NCBI GenBank assembly: GCA_016183985.1
Contig: JACPDN010000006.1
Coordinates: 868,001 to 932,000, forward strand
From: Pseudomonadota bacterium
GTDB taxonomy: Bacteria > Pseudomonadota > Alphaproteobacteria > Dongiales > Dongiaceae
DNA length: 64,000 bases
Direction of reading: 5' to 3'
Shown here piece after piece: positions 1 through 7,498 of the stretch. The stretch's first letter is position 1, and each line of letters begins with the position of its first letter. Under the pieces are notes generated by a model. It saw only the letters and a list, made by a program, of their open reading frames with translations, made no database searches and was not told where the DNA came from. Made by a program: the position numbers and the translations under genes.

Positions 1-698
1 ACATGTGGATACGAGCGCCCGGCGCTTTCAAACCTCTCATCTCACCAGAAATGTTCGACTCCGCGCGACGCATCATCTTGGCACGCGCTAAGCGGTTTTC
101 AGATGCAGAACTGCTCACGCTTCTGGCGCAACTTCAAGAAAAGTATGGCTTCGTCTCTGGCATTGTCATCGACGAGCAAGAGAACATGCCATCCAGCACC
201 ACTTACCGATCCCGCTTCGGATCTCTTGTGCGCGCCTATTCGCTGATTGGCTATACACCAGACCGGGATTACCGCTATATCGAGATTAACCGCCTGCTAC
301 GCTCCCACTACCAACATCACCTCAACACGATCATCGATGGGATTCGCGCGGCGGGCGGAACTGCACAGGTGGATTGCCGTACAGGCCTCGTCGAGATCGG
401 CGGGGAGATTTCAGCGGCGATCATATTCTGCCGATGCCTGCAAACGGCTTCGGGACGGCTCCGCTGGAAGCTCCGACTGGACAATCAGCTCAAACCCGAC
501 GTCACCCTCGCTGTTCGGATGGAGGCCGATAACCAGTCGATTCGAGACTTCTATCTGCTGCCGTGGATCGATATCGCAGCTCTCCAACTCAATCTAAAGG
601 AAGAGAACGGGCTATATCTCGATGCCTATCACATCGACGATCTATCGGCGTTCTACCGGCTCACCGATCGCACCCCCATCGAAGAGGCTGCTGCATGA
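1..698 (+). CDS. Large serine recombinase, C-terminal part (5' end outside window)
   Basis: The reading frame is open from the window edge, so the catalytic resolvase domain lies to the left and only about 231 residues are visible. These match the C-terminal region that follows the recombinase domain in many alphaproteobacterial recombinases. Recognisable pieces are a segment around MFDSARRII, then MPSSTTYRSRFGSLVRAY near residues 62-79, then IGYTPDRDYRYIEINR near residues 82-97. The stop codon overlaps the start of the next gene as ATGA, so the recombinase and the two ParB/RepB-like proteins are translationally coupled. The role is site-specific integration or excision of the element carrying them. 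The catalytic serine cannot be checked here. Confidence 0.75.
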   Translation, partial: MWIRAPGAFKPLISPEMFDSARRIILARAKRFSDAELLTLLAQLQEKYGFVSGIVIDEQENMPSSTTYRSRFGSLVRAYSLIGYTPDRDYRYIEINRLLRSHYQHHLNTIIDGIRAAGGTAQVDCRTGLVEIGGEISAAIIFCRCLQTASGRLRWKLRLDNQLKPDVTLAVRMEADNQSIRDFYLLPWIDIAALQLNLKEENGLYLDAYHIDDLSAFYRLTDRTPIEEAAA

Positions 699-1579
699 GC
701 AATTTGACATCCGAAATACAACTGATCCCGATCGACCAAATAGCCGTCCTTAATCCAAGAGGGCGCAATAGAAAGGTCTTCAAAGAGCTCGTCACAAGCA
801 TCGCCCATCTGGGACTTAAGAAACCAATTACGGTCAGTCAACGGGCTGACGGCGGCTATGACTTGGTCTGCGGGCAGGGGCGTATGGAGGCATTCAGAGA
901 GCTCGGGGAAAGTTTGATCCCCGCCAGAGTCATAGAAGCGAGCCAAGAGGATTGCTTCATCATGAGTCTCGTTGAAAATCTGGCGAGACGGCAACATACG
1001 CCGATGGAACTGATCAAGGAAATTGGCACGCTGCGGGACCGTGGTTATTCCAAAGTCGACATCGCAAAGAAGACGGATTTTAGCGAAGAGTATGTTTTCG
1101 CCATCCTGTACTTGCTTGATCATGGAGAGGAAAGAATTCTGACTGCTGTCGAGAAAGGCATCATCCCAGCCAGCATAGCCATGGAAATCGCTCGTGCTCA
1201 GGACGGGGACGTGCAACAGGCCCTGGCGGATGCCTACGAGCAGAAGATCATTCCCGGCAAACAGGTCATGGCAATCAGGAAAATCATCGAGCAGCGCAAC
1301 TTGACTGGTAAATCGATACACTCCATTCAGACGCAGTCACATCGCCCGCGTCGCAAGGTGACGGCAACCACATTGATCCGTGCGTACCGCAAAGAAACGG
1401 AACGACAGCGGCAACAAGTTCGAAAGGCCACAATAACCCAGCAGCGCCTTCTTTTTGTCGTCAATGCCCTTCGACATTTATTGGAAGATGAGAACTTTCG
1501 AACGCTGCTGCGAGCGGAAGGTGTCCATTCCCTACCTGGCCCGCTCAGCGAGCGCCTTGACGGGAGGCTTAAGCTATGA
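695..1579 (+). CDS. ParB/RepB-type partition-like protein 1
   Basis: This 294-residue protein has a ParB-type N-terminal domain (about residues 8-100). It includes the box GQGRMEAFRELG and the downstream helix ENLARRQHTPMELIKEIG, equivalent to the nucleotide-binding boxes of ParB/Srx proteins. A helix-turn-helix region follows (GYSKVDIAKKTDFSEEYV). The C-terminal half is basic. The start is set by the ATGA overlap with the recombinase stop. It overlaps the second RepB-like gene by four bases. Such recombinase + two ParB-like cassettes occur on rhizobial and other alphaproteobacterial mobile elements. A role in element maintenance or regulation is inferred; no parA gene is visible beside it. 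Confidence 0.8.
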   Translation: MSNLTSEIQLIPIDQIAVLNPRGRNRKVFKELVTSIAHLGLKKPITVSQRADGGYDLVCGQGRMEAFRELGESLIPARVIEASQEDCFIMSLVENLARRQHTPMELIKEIGTLRDRGYSKVDIAKKTDFSEEYVFAILYLLDHGEERILTAVEKGIIPASIAMEIARAQDGDVQQALADAYEQKIIPGKQVMAIRKIIEQRNLTGKSIHSIQTQSHRPRRKVTATTLIRAYRKETERQRQQVRKATITQQRLLFVVNALRHLLEDENFRTLLRAEGVHSLPGPLSERLDGRLKL

Positions 1580-2478
1580 CCGGTAAGATACGTATGTCCT
1601 TCGGAAGGCGTACTGAGATGCTGTCAGTAGATCTGGTTCTGCCGCTCAGGCAGATTCCAGAGAGAATTCGACAATCGTCCAAATACAAGCGTATCGCGCG
1701 ATCAATTCTTGAAGTTGGCATCATAGAGCCGCTTGTGGTGACGAAGGCGCGCGGCCAGCGAGGCCACTACCTGCTTCTAGATGGGCATTTGAGATTGGCG
1801 GCCCTTAAGGATCAGGGCATTCGAGAAGTCCTTTGCCTTGTTGCCGACGATGACGAAGCCTTTACGTACAATAAGCGCGTAAACCGACTGGCGACGGTGC
1901 AGGAGCACTTCATGATCGTCAAAGCATTGGACAAGGGAGTTTCGGAAGAAAAGTTGGCTCGGGCACTCAACGTCGACCCCAAGCTGATTAAGCGCCGAAA
2001 GGTCCTACTGGATGGCATTTGCCCGGAAGTGGTCGATCTCCTCAAGGACAAACCGCTCAATCCGACGACGTTCGACGCTCTCCGGAAGATGCGGCCGATG
2101 CGGCAAATCGAAGTGGCCGAGCTCATGACAATCTCAGGGAATTATACCGCCAGCTACGCCAAATCCCTGCTGGCCGCCACGCGGCAGATCGATCTCTTAA
2201 AACCAGATCAGCCCAAACGTGTCGGCGGCCTATCGCCCGAACAGATGGCGAAAATGGAGCGGGAGATGGAGTCGCTACAACAAGACTTCAAGCAAATTGA
2301 AGCATCTTACGGCGATGACGTTCTGCATCTCGTTATCGCTTCTGGGTTCGTTGGCAAATTGATCGGCAATTCGGCAATAGAACGTTATCTCGACAGGCAT
2401 CACAGCGAAATTCTCGCGGAATTCAAGAGCATCGTCTCGAACTCCTCTTTGGATCAAGCCCAGAACGCAGCGAGTTGA
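1576..2478 (+). CDS. RepB-type partition-like protein 2
   Basis: This 300-residue protein is coupled to the previous gene by an ATGA overlap. It has a ParB-like N-terminus (residues about 20-85) with the box LDGHLRLAALKDQG. A RepB plasmid-partition C-terminal region follows, with NKRVNRLATVQEHFMI, GVSEEKLARALNVD and PLNPTTFDALRKMRP. It differs from its upstream neighbour in sequence, so the pair is not a recent duplication. The likely role is DNA binding for segregation or control of the mobile element. I see no origin-like repeats next to it. Confidence 0.8.
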   Translation: MTGKIRMSFGRRTEMLSVDLVLPLRQIPERIRQSSKYKRIARSILEVGIIEPLVVTKARGQRGHYLLLDGHLRLAALKDQGIREVLCLVADDDEAFTYNKRVNRLATVQEHFMIVKALDKGVSEEKLARALNVDPKLIKRRKVLLDGICPEVVDLLKDKPLNPTTFDALRKMRPMRQIEVAELMTISGNYTASYAKSLLAATRQIDLLKPDQPKRVGGLSPEQMAKMEREMESLQQDFKQIEASYGDDVLHLVIASGFVGKLIGNSAIERYLDRHHSEILAEFKSIVSNSSLDQAQNAAS

Positions 2479-2638
2479 GACCATTGAGGAATCGCGGGCG
2501 ATCGCCAGTGAAATCGTGCTCCAATGAAGCGCGCTGGGAGCCGTTTTCTCTGACCTGCGGGGATAATTAGTAACTCTGCCTCTTGCATCTAGAATATTTT
2601 GTGGCACGCTCCGCGCCGTTCACATCGGGAAATCAAGA

Positions 2639-3013
2639 ATGAGACTGTTTCGCTGGTTGTCGCTTGCAACCCCGCTCTTAGCTGCGCCTATTGTCGGCTG
2701 CGCTGACATCGACATGAGCTTTCTGCCGAAAACCAGTTCAGCCGTGGTGACGCAGATGGAGATCGGGCCGAAGACCTGGGCAGCCTACCAGCAATATCTG
2801 GCGGCGATTTCGCCAGACCGACACGGCGTTTTTGCCATCGCGACGGACGGGCAGGGTGGCGAATCTTGGATTTGTAATACGGCGGCCTGTGTCGACGATG
2901 GGCAGTTCGCGATCAAGGCCATAGAGCGTTGCCAGGCTAGCAACCCTGGATATCGCTGCATGGTCTTCGACGTGGATCGCGTGCCACAGATCGCTTTTTC
3001 GCCACCCAGTTAA
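2639..3013 (+). CDS. Small lipoprotein with a DG/Cys-containing domain
   Basis: This 124-residue protein has a lipoprotein signal: a short basic N-terminus, a hydrophobic stretch and a lipobox ending IVGC at residues 18-21. The mature part has the pattern AYQQYLA, then GVFAIATDGQ, ICNTAAC, ERCQASNP and YRCMVFDVD. The same pattern (AYISGLQ, GAFAVSPDGQ, CQDIGLC, RKCKGASKQ, ECVVIMVRD) forms the C-terminal domain of the caspase-like protein at 58216-59607. The domain is therefore shared between the island and the core genome. Function is unknown; two conserved cysteine pairs suggest a periplasmic disulfide-bonded fold. The start ATG follows a weak AAGAA ribosome site. Confidence 0.65.
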   Translation: MRLFRWLSLATPLLAAPIVGCADIDMSFLPKTSSAVVTQMEIGPKTWAAYQQYLAAISPDRHGVFAIATDGQGGESWICNTAACVDDGQFAIKAIERCQASNPGYRCMVFDVDRVPQIAFSPPS

Positions 3014-3365
3014 TAGCGCATTTGCTTCGTGGACCACGCGCATCAAGGCAGGTCACGCCATTGGACGTCACCGAAGCTGTCTTATGGAAAGCGAGGTTTG
3101 AATCCCCCGATAAACACTGAACTGGGAATTCGATGATATTTTTTTGCAGACCGAAGCCCGCTTCGATCAACGAACCGAACTCCCGTCATAGCGCCGCGGG
3201 CGTGTAACCAAACAGCCTAATACTCGGAACTTTGGTGGATCAGCACCAACGTAAAGAACGACACTCGACGTATTCCAGTCAGCGAGAGCGCCAATAAATT
3301 TTGCGCCCAGGCATGGCGTGGGGTTCGGCGGGACTGCCATTTGCTTTCCGGTGGTACGATGGGGG
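3014..3365. other. Gene-free stretch, 352 bp
   Basis: This lies between the lipoprotein gene and the convergent gene ending at 3366. No open frame here looks like a real protein on either strand, and I see no clear hairpin with a T-run and no repeats. Confidence 0.5.
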
Positions 3366-4040
3366 TCAGTCTTTCTGGGGTTGCGGAGGAGAGGCAACAA
3401 GCTGACCGGTAGCGTCATAGTGCATGTTTTTGGATGGTCGACCTGTAACCCCACTCTGATCAAAGGCCTGCATTGCGATGCACGCAATGAATCGCGTTGT
3501 TACAGCAGTGGCCTTCTCCATTTCTTCGATGATCTGCTCGAAATCACTTGTATCCTTGCTCGTGTACTTGACGCCTCCTTGTCCATTTTTTCCGATATTG
3601 CGAACGCCCTTCATGCTGGTAGCAACCTCGTAACTATCCGTTTCTTCGTTCCCCCAGCCAATAAACCACAAGCGATGTACGGTGTTGTTTCGTCGCTGCG
3701 TTACATTGTCAATTCGATTTGACATATGATCAATCATAGCGATGGCATCTTTATCGCCAGCGTAATAGACCTTCATGAGAGATTCCCATGTGCGCCGCAT
3801 ATTCTCGAGGTTCTGCCCAATAAGTGCTGTCTGGGCGTAAACTTGCGGAAGTCCCGTTACTTCAAGAATCTGACGGCAGCAACTGAACATGGCATGATTG
3901 AGATGCTCTCCGAGTACAGCGATTTTGCCAATCCTGGCATAGAGCATCTCGGTTTGTGTCTTGTATGCCTCTGTGCCAACCTTTGGGTCGCCGCTCAAGT
4001 CCGCCTCCAACGATAAGAATTTCTGAGAACCAGAGGACAA
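3366..4040 (-). CDS. Uncharacterised helical protein with HEPN-like Rx4H motif
   Basis: This 224-residue, mostly helical protein is not recognised as a named family. Near residue 115 it carries RNNTVH within TQRRNNTVHRLWFIGW. That is an R-x4-H pattern in a helix, the signature arrangement of HEPN ribonucleases. The N-terminal helices (AVLGEHLNHAMFSCCRQIL) also fit a HEPN-like bundle. The start is taken as TTG at 4040, with AGGA a few bases upstream; the frame remains open upstream to 4107 without an ATG, GTG or TTG. It stands alone with no obvious MNT antitoxin partner. The HEPN assignment is a motif-level inference. Confidence 0.5.
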   Translation of the reverse strand: MSSGSQKFLSLEADLSGDPKVGTEAYKTQTEMLYARIGKIAVLGEHLNHAMFSCCRQILEVTGLPQVYAQTALIGQNLENMRRTWESLMKVYYAGDKDAIAMIDHMSNRIDNVTQRRNNTVHRLWFIGWGNEETDSYEVATSMKGVRNIGKNGQGGVKYTSKDTSDFEQIIEEMEKATAVTTRFIACIAMQAFDQSGVTGRPSKNMHYDATGQLVASPPQPQKD

Positions 4041-4214
4041 CAGGTCCTGCAGCGCTTCTTCAGAAAAGAAGCTCTGAAATCTCGATAATTCCGGCCGGTC
4101 TAGCTAACCTGGGGGCTGGCTGATTCTCACTAGGTTGCTCACATTTTCGCAAAACCAAAATGCCGATCAGGTCCGGGTTCTTTCTCAACCCGTTCGCCCC
4201 TTCTCCACCCTGCC

Positions 4215-4412
4215 CTACTTTTTGATGAACAACGCCCACACGGTCACCGTTGCCAGGGCGATCCAAAACCACCAGCCGCCGAATTTCCGCAACCCATCAT
4301 GTGACTTGCCTTCTGCCTTCCTCGCATCAGCCACCGCAATCACCACCAACCCACCCGCTAGGCCCATGACGACAATTCCAAGAACAACTCCGACTGGCTG
4401 AACCTGCCCCAT
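4215..4412 (-). CDS. Small membrane protein, two helices
   Basis: This 65-residue protein has two predicted membrane helices, about residues 6-27 (VGVVLGIVVMGLAGGLVVIAVA) and 46-63 (WWFWIALATVTVWALFI), joined by a basic loop. A GGGGAAG ribosome site lies 5 bases before the ATG. It is the last of six short minus-strand genes spaced closely enough to be co-transcribed. Function unknown. Confidence 0.5.
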   Translation of the reverse strand: MGQVQPVGVVLGIVVMGLAGGLVVIAVADARKAEGKSHDGLRKFGGWWFWIALATVTVWALFIKK

Positions 4413-4424
4413 TCTATCTTCCCC

Positions 4425-4577
4425 TTACCAGTAGTGCTGAATGCCAAGGGTGCCCACGATCCCAACCAGCACCCGAATACCGGCATGGATAGAATTCAGG
4501 GTCTTGTTGGTTTGTCGCTGAAGGCTGATCAGCAGGTCCAGGGATTGGAATAGCCTGTCTTCACTCTCTTGATGCAT
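4425..4577 (-). CDS. 50-residue small protein
   Basis: The frame starts MHQESEDRLFQSLDLLISLQ and ends IQHYW, 12 bases before the next gene. It has an acidic helical first half and a short hydrophobic second half (VLVGIVGTLGI). A GGTGGAAGG ribosome site precedes the ATG. Its position in the minus-strand series and its balanced amino-acid composition support a real gene. Function unknown. Confidence 0.5.
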   Translation of the reverse strand: MHQESEDRLFQSLDLLISLQRQTNKTLNSIHAGIRVLVGIVGTLGIQHYW

Positions 4578-4601
4578 CTGCCCTTCCACCTCAGGTCCCC
4601 C

Positions 4602-4976
4602 TCACTTGCACGGATAGACCTTCATCAACACTTCTTCGACAATCTCGGCTTCAGGACGTTCTAGGTTCTCTCCCGAATGCTTGTTGAGTTCGAACCATGC
4701 CAACAGTTCCTTCCTCACCTTCTCCAATTCCGGAATAGCATTGGTATCGAATAGACAGATACCTTCCTTGTTTGCTCGATAGGCTATCCCACCAATCAGC
4801 CCGTCAATTTGCATGATGCAGCGGACTTGATCGGTGAAGTTGGCATTGGGTGCATCGGGCATTTTGCAGGTCGCCCAAAGCATATACCCATTGCCGTAGT
4901 GGAGTTCCTGAACCTGTTGGCCTTGGGCAGTGCTGGAAAAGAAAAGCCCAACCGCGATCAATGCCAGCCACTTCAT
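4602..4976 (-). CDS. Secreted Rap1a/Tai-like protein
   Basis: This 124-residue protein has a cleavable signal peptide (MKWLALIAVGLFFSSTAQG). The mature part follows the Rap1a/Tai immunity-protein layout: GNGYMLWATC near residues 28-37, a second cysteine in QVRCIMQIDGLIGGIAYR, a third in GICLFDTNAIPELEKV, and a C-terminal helix ending VLMKVYPCK. Rap1a proteins neutralise type VI amidase effectors in the periplasm, but many family members stand in other contexts. No T6SS effector is adjacent, so a periplasmic inhibitor role is only a possibility. Confidence 0.6.
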   Translation of the reverse strand: MKWLALIAVGLFFSSTAQGQQVQELHYGNGYMLWATCKMPDAPNANFTDQVRCIMQIDGLIGGIAYRANKEGICLFDTNAIPELEKVRKELLAWFELNKHSGENLERPEAEIVEEVLMKVYPCK

Positions 4977-4986
4977 TCCCTGCCCC

Positions 4987-5232
4987 TCATTTCCCCTCTG
5001 CCAAGTTCGCTTCAGTCAGACGGGTGCCGCACTGTGGACATTTGACCGGCATTTCCTTGAACAATTCCTGGAAACCCGCTGTCCTGCCCTGCACTTGGTA
5101 CCCGTCACTATCAAAGCTTATTGTCGAGTATTCTTCCCAGGATGACGAATAGGGCGTGTCATTCTCCTTTAACACCAGTTCGCCAGTGTGACCGCATTTG
5201 CATTTCAGCGGGTACCTCACTCTAGATGCCAT
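4987..5232 (-). CDS. Small zinc-ribbon protein (CxC...CxxC)
   Basis: This 81-residue protein has KCKCGHTG near residue 10 and KCPQCGTRL near residue 65, a split zinc-ribbon metal site. Between the two knuckles lies a polar segment with SFDSDGYQV. It lies 10 bases upstream of the Rap1a-like gene and 3 bases downstream of another zinc-ribbon gene, so all three are probably one transcript. Small proteins of this kind occur on phages and mobile elements. Function unknown. Confidence 0.6.
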   Translation of the reverse strand: MASRVRYPLKCKCGHTGELVLKENDTPYSSSWEEYSTISFDSDGYQVQGRTAGFQELFKEMPVKCPQCGTRLTEANLAEGK

Positions 5233-5235
5233 TGG

Positions 5236-5496
5236 CTACCCCTTCTTCTCATTGCCATCCCAAGCAACGCGGATTTGGTCTTGTGGAGTTAGAACGGTTG
5301 TTTCACCCTTCTCGGCACAGACGGGACAGGTGGGCAGGATCACAGCGAACACGTCTTCCTCGGGTGGTCGAGGGGGCCACTTCCTGATTGTTGACACTGC
5401 ATCAAACCCAACCACCTTGTAGCTGCCGTCCGATTGCTGATTGATGTGGCCTTCATGTCCACACTTCGGACAGGCGTAGTTGACTTCATCAGTCAT
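5236..5496 (-). CDS. Small zinc-ribbon protein (CxxC...CxxC)
   Basis: This protein has about 86 residues. A first knuckle, ACPKCGHEG, lies near residues 8-16 and a second, TCPVCAEKG, near residues 56-64. The stretch SYKVVGFDAV resembles the spacer of the neighbouring zinc-ribbon protein, suggesting the two are distant paralogues. The ATG at 5496 is chosen over the in-frame GTG two codons earlier, because GGGAGGGG is correctly spaced from the ATG. Function unknown. Confidence 0.6.
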   Translation of the reverse strand: MTDEVNYACPKCGHEGHINQQSDGSYKVVGFDAVSTIRKWPPRPPEEDVFAVILPTCPVCAEKGETTVLTPQDQIRVAWDGNEKKG

Positions 5497-5532
5497 AGGC
5501 ACCCCTCCCGTTTAGCTTCTTGCTGCGGTCGC

Positions 5533-5673
5533 TTACTTCCTCACTTCGCGCTTTACCCTCGCCACCAGCGCCTCCAAATCAACCAAGGCACGTTCTAGCT
5601 TCCTGATTCTGTTCTCGTGATCCTGGATTTGTTGGCGCATGGCGGCGGGGTCCGGTTCTCCAAGTGCAGGCAT
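5533..5673 (-). CDS. 46-residue coiled-coil protein
   Basis: The frame starts MPALGEPDPAAMRQQIQDHE and continues with a heptad-like helix rich in R, E, K and L (NRIRKLERALVDLEALVARV). A GGGAG ribosome site lies 8 bases upstream. It is first in the minus-strand series of small genes. Function unknown. Confidence 0.5.
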   Translation of the reverse strand: MPALGEPDPAAMRQQIQDHENRIRKLERALVDLEALVARVKREVRK

Positions 5674-5796
5674 TTTCGACTCTCCCTGGTTAGTTGTTGC
5701 CCGTACAGCCTACATCCATTGGTTGCCTGCGGAAAAGCCTGAAAGAAGCCCTGACCTAAATACCTTCATCTATTCAATTCAGATGAGGAAAACGAC

Positions 5797-6249
5797 ATGG
5801 CAGCAGGTGGCGGCGGTTCAAAGAAGTCCGGCAACGACAAATCCAAAGACCCAAACAGCAAAGACAAATCAGGTGGTGGCTTAGGACCACGTGATACCAG
5901 TTCCGCTCAAGGTGGTGGTCTTGGCCGTTCCCGTGGTGGTGCGCCTTGTGCTTCAAAGTCATCCGGCAACAAGGACACATCGAAAGCCCCAGGCGGCGGC
6001 ACAGGCCGTTCCCGTGGTGGCACGACTGGTGATAGCACAACCGCACAGAAGAACCGCGATGCTCTAGGCGTCAAAGACCCGAGCCGTCACGGCAAACCGG
6101 GTGATGAGGCTGTTGAAGACACGCCATTCGGTATCTTCAAAGATGTCCTGATGGGTGCGATGCCGTTTGGTGGCATTGCTTCTATTGCTGGCGATATTAT
6201 GGGCGACAAGGTCAATGATATCCAACAGGTTCAGGTTCAACCCACGTAA
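5797..6249 (+). CDS. Gly/Ser/Lys-rich low-complexity protein
   Basis: This protein has 150 residues. About residues 1-100 are low complexity, with two diverged copies of a GGG-x-GRSRGG motif near residues 39-48 and 67-76 and many lysines and serines. The C-terminal part (FGIFKDVLMGAMPFGGIA) is hydrophobic. A GAGGAAAACGAC ribosome site precedes the ATG. It is divergent from the small minus-strand genes. It overlaps the next plus-strand frame by about 35 bases. No family recognised; phage-type structural or membrane-active proteins are one possibility. Confidence 0.5.
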   Translation: MAAGGGGSKKSGNDKSKDPNSKDKSGGGLGPRDTSSAQGGGLGRSRGGAPCASKSSGNKDTSKAPGGGTGRSRGGTTGDSTTAQKNRDALGVKDPSRHGKPGDEAVEDTPFGIFKDVLMGAMPFGGIASIAGDIMGDKVNDIQQVQVQPT

Positions 6250-7405
6250 GGTTGATCGTATTCGCGCGAAGGCAATCGCCACTTCAGCAGCGGGCAACAT
6301 CCGCTACTTCTATTCCCCAGACAACGGCACCACAAAGCGTTTGATCGGTGAACTAGCCGTCACTGCTATCACGGTCGCGGCCCGGGATGCCGCCCGCGAC
6401 AAGCTTCACAAAGAGCAACCGAGCAAGGCGCAAGATTTTGCGCCAATCGCCGAGAATGCTGGTGGGAGCGAGGCAGGCACGGTCGCGACCCCGGCACCGC
6501 TGCCGGTGCTCCATCCCGTGGCCGAGCGCCTACGACGCAAGCTCGCCGGTCGGCGCGCGGACGCCACCGGCCTCATTACCTTCGCGAAGTCCCGCCTGCC
6601 CGCGATCAGCCTCTCCCCCGCCGTCGCCGACCGCGCCATCCGCCTGCTCGATCGCCTGCTCACCCGGGCCATGGCGATCGGCTATGAGATCCTCGAACGG
6701 AAGGAGGGCCTGGCCTTGAAGGTCGATGGCGAGGACCTCGCCTTGAGACTCTCGGAACGGCTCGACCGGGTGCCGCATGTCCTGACGCCCAAGGAAGCTG
6801 CCGATCTGCAGCGCTGGGAAGCGGACAAGTTGATCCGCCAGAAGAATGGCACCTATTACGGCGATTGGGGCAAGCCGCGGGTGCCGGAGACGGATCAGGT
6901 GCCCAACGGGCTGTTGCTGTTTGGGATCGATGAGGGCGACCATCGCCATGATGGTCTGCAACGAAATTTTGGTGATACCCGTCGCCGACGTCTGGAAGAT
7001 GGCCTTGAGGCAGTCCTCGCCGGCATGGCCGCCTGTGCGGCAGCGCGTAAGGAAAAGCGCGCGGCGGACGAGGCCTGGGAACGGCAATGGGCGGAGAAGG
7101 AACGGCAGCGAAAGGACAATGAGCGGCGCATCACGCTGCACAAGAAACGCTGCGAGTTTCTTGACTTGCAAATGGAGCGTTTGGACCGCGCCCTGAAGTT
7201 GAGGGCGTTTGTCCGGGACTATCAGGCCGCCTTCGAGGAGATTCCCGAGCCGACCGCCTCTCTCGTGCAATTTGCGACCTTGCTGGCCAATCATCTTCAG
7301 AAGGAAATCGCGCCAGCCGCCTTAGCGCCGATGCTCGAGAAGCATGATCTCATGAATGACGACGCTGAGGTTTCGAGCTGGATCAGTTTTAAGGATCGAT
7401 ACTGA
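6215..7405 (+). CDS. C-terminal domain of an uncharacterised DNA-element protein family, 5' part probably replaced
   Basis: From about residue 80 on, the frame matches a widespread uncharacterised proteobacterial family. Features are a helical segment with AIRLLDRLLTRAMAIGYEI, then a DGEDLALRLSERLDRVPHV motif, a long charged coiled coil (AWERQWAEKERQRKDNERR) and a closing helix RALKLRAFVRDYQAAF. Members I recall begin with a helix-turn-helix and a GYWAK-type motif, which is absent here. Instead the first 60-80 residues are unrelated and overlap the previous gene. The start is uncertain: ATG at 6155 or 6215. The gene is most likely a 5'-truncated remnant fused to local sequence. Confidence 0.45.
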   Translation: MISNRFRFNPRKVDRIRAKAIATSAAGNIRYFYSPDNGTTKRLIGELAVTAITVAARDAARDKLHKEQPSKAQDFAPIAENAGGSEAGTVATPAPLPVLHPVAERLRRKLAGRRADATGLITFAKSRLPAISLSPAVADRAIRLLDRLLTRAMAIGYEILERKEGLALKVDGEDLALRLSERLDRVPHVLTPKEAADLQRWEADKLIRQKNGTYYGDWGKPRVPETDQVPNGLLLFGIDEGDHRHDGLQRNFGDTRRRRLEDGLEAVLAGMAACAAARKEKRAADEAWERQWAEKERQRKDNERRITLHKKRCEFLDLQMERLDRALKLRAFVRDYQAAFEEIPEPTASLVQFATLLANHLQKEIAPAALAPMLEKHDLMNDDAEVSSWISFKDRY

Positions 7406-7498
7406 CTGAGCTCCACCTTCCGTCGCGGGCTGGCCAGGCGCCGTTTGATTGCCGTGCCCACTTGATTTAACCTAGCCGGGCCAGCACGTCGGGGGGAC

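Noticed and set aside
653-1321. 222-codon minus-strand frame over the first ParB-like gene
   Set aside because: Shadow of the ParB-like gene, which has clear motifs and coupled start and stop codons.
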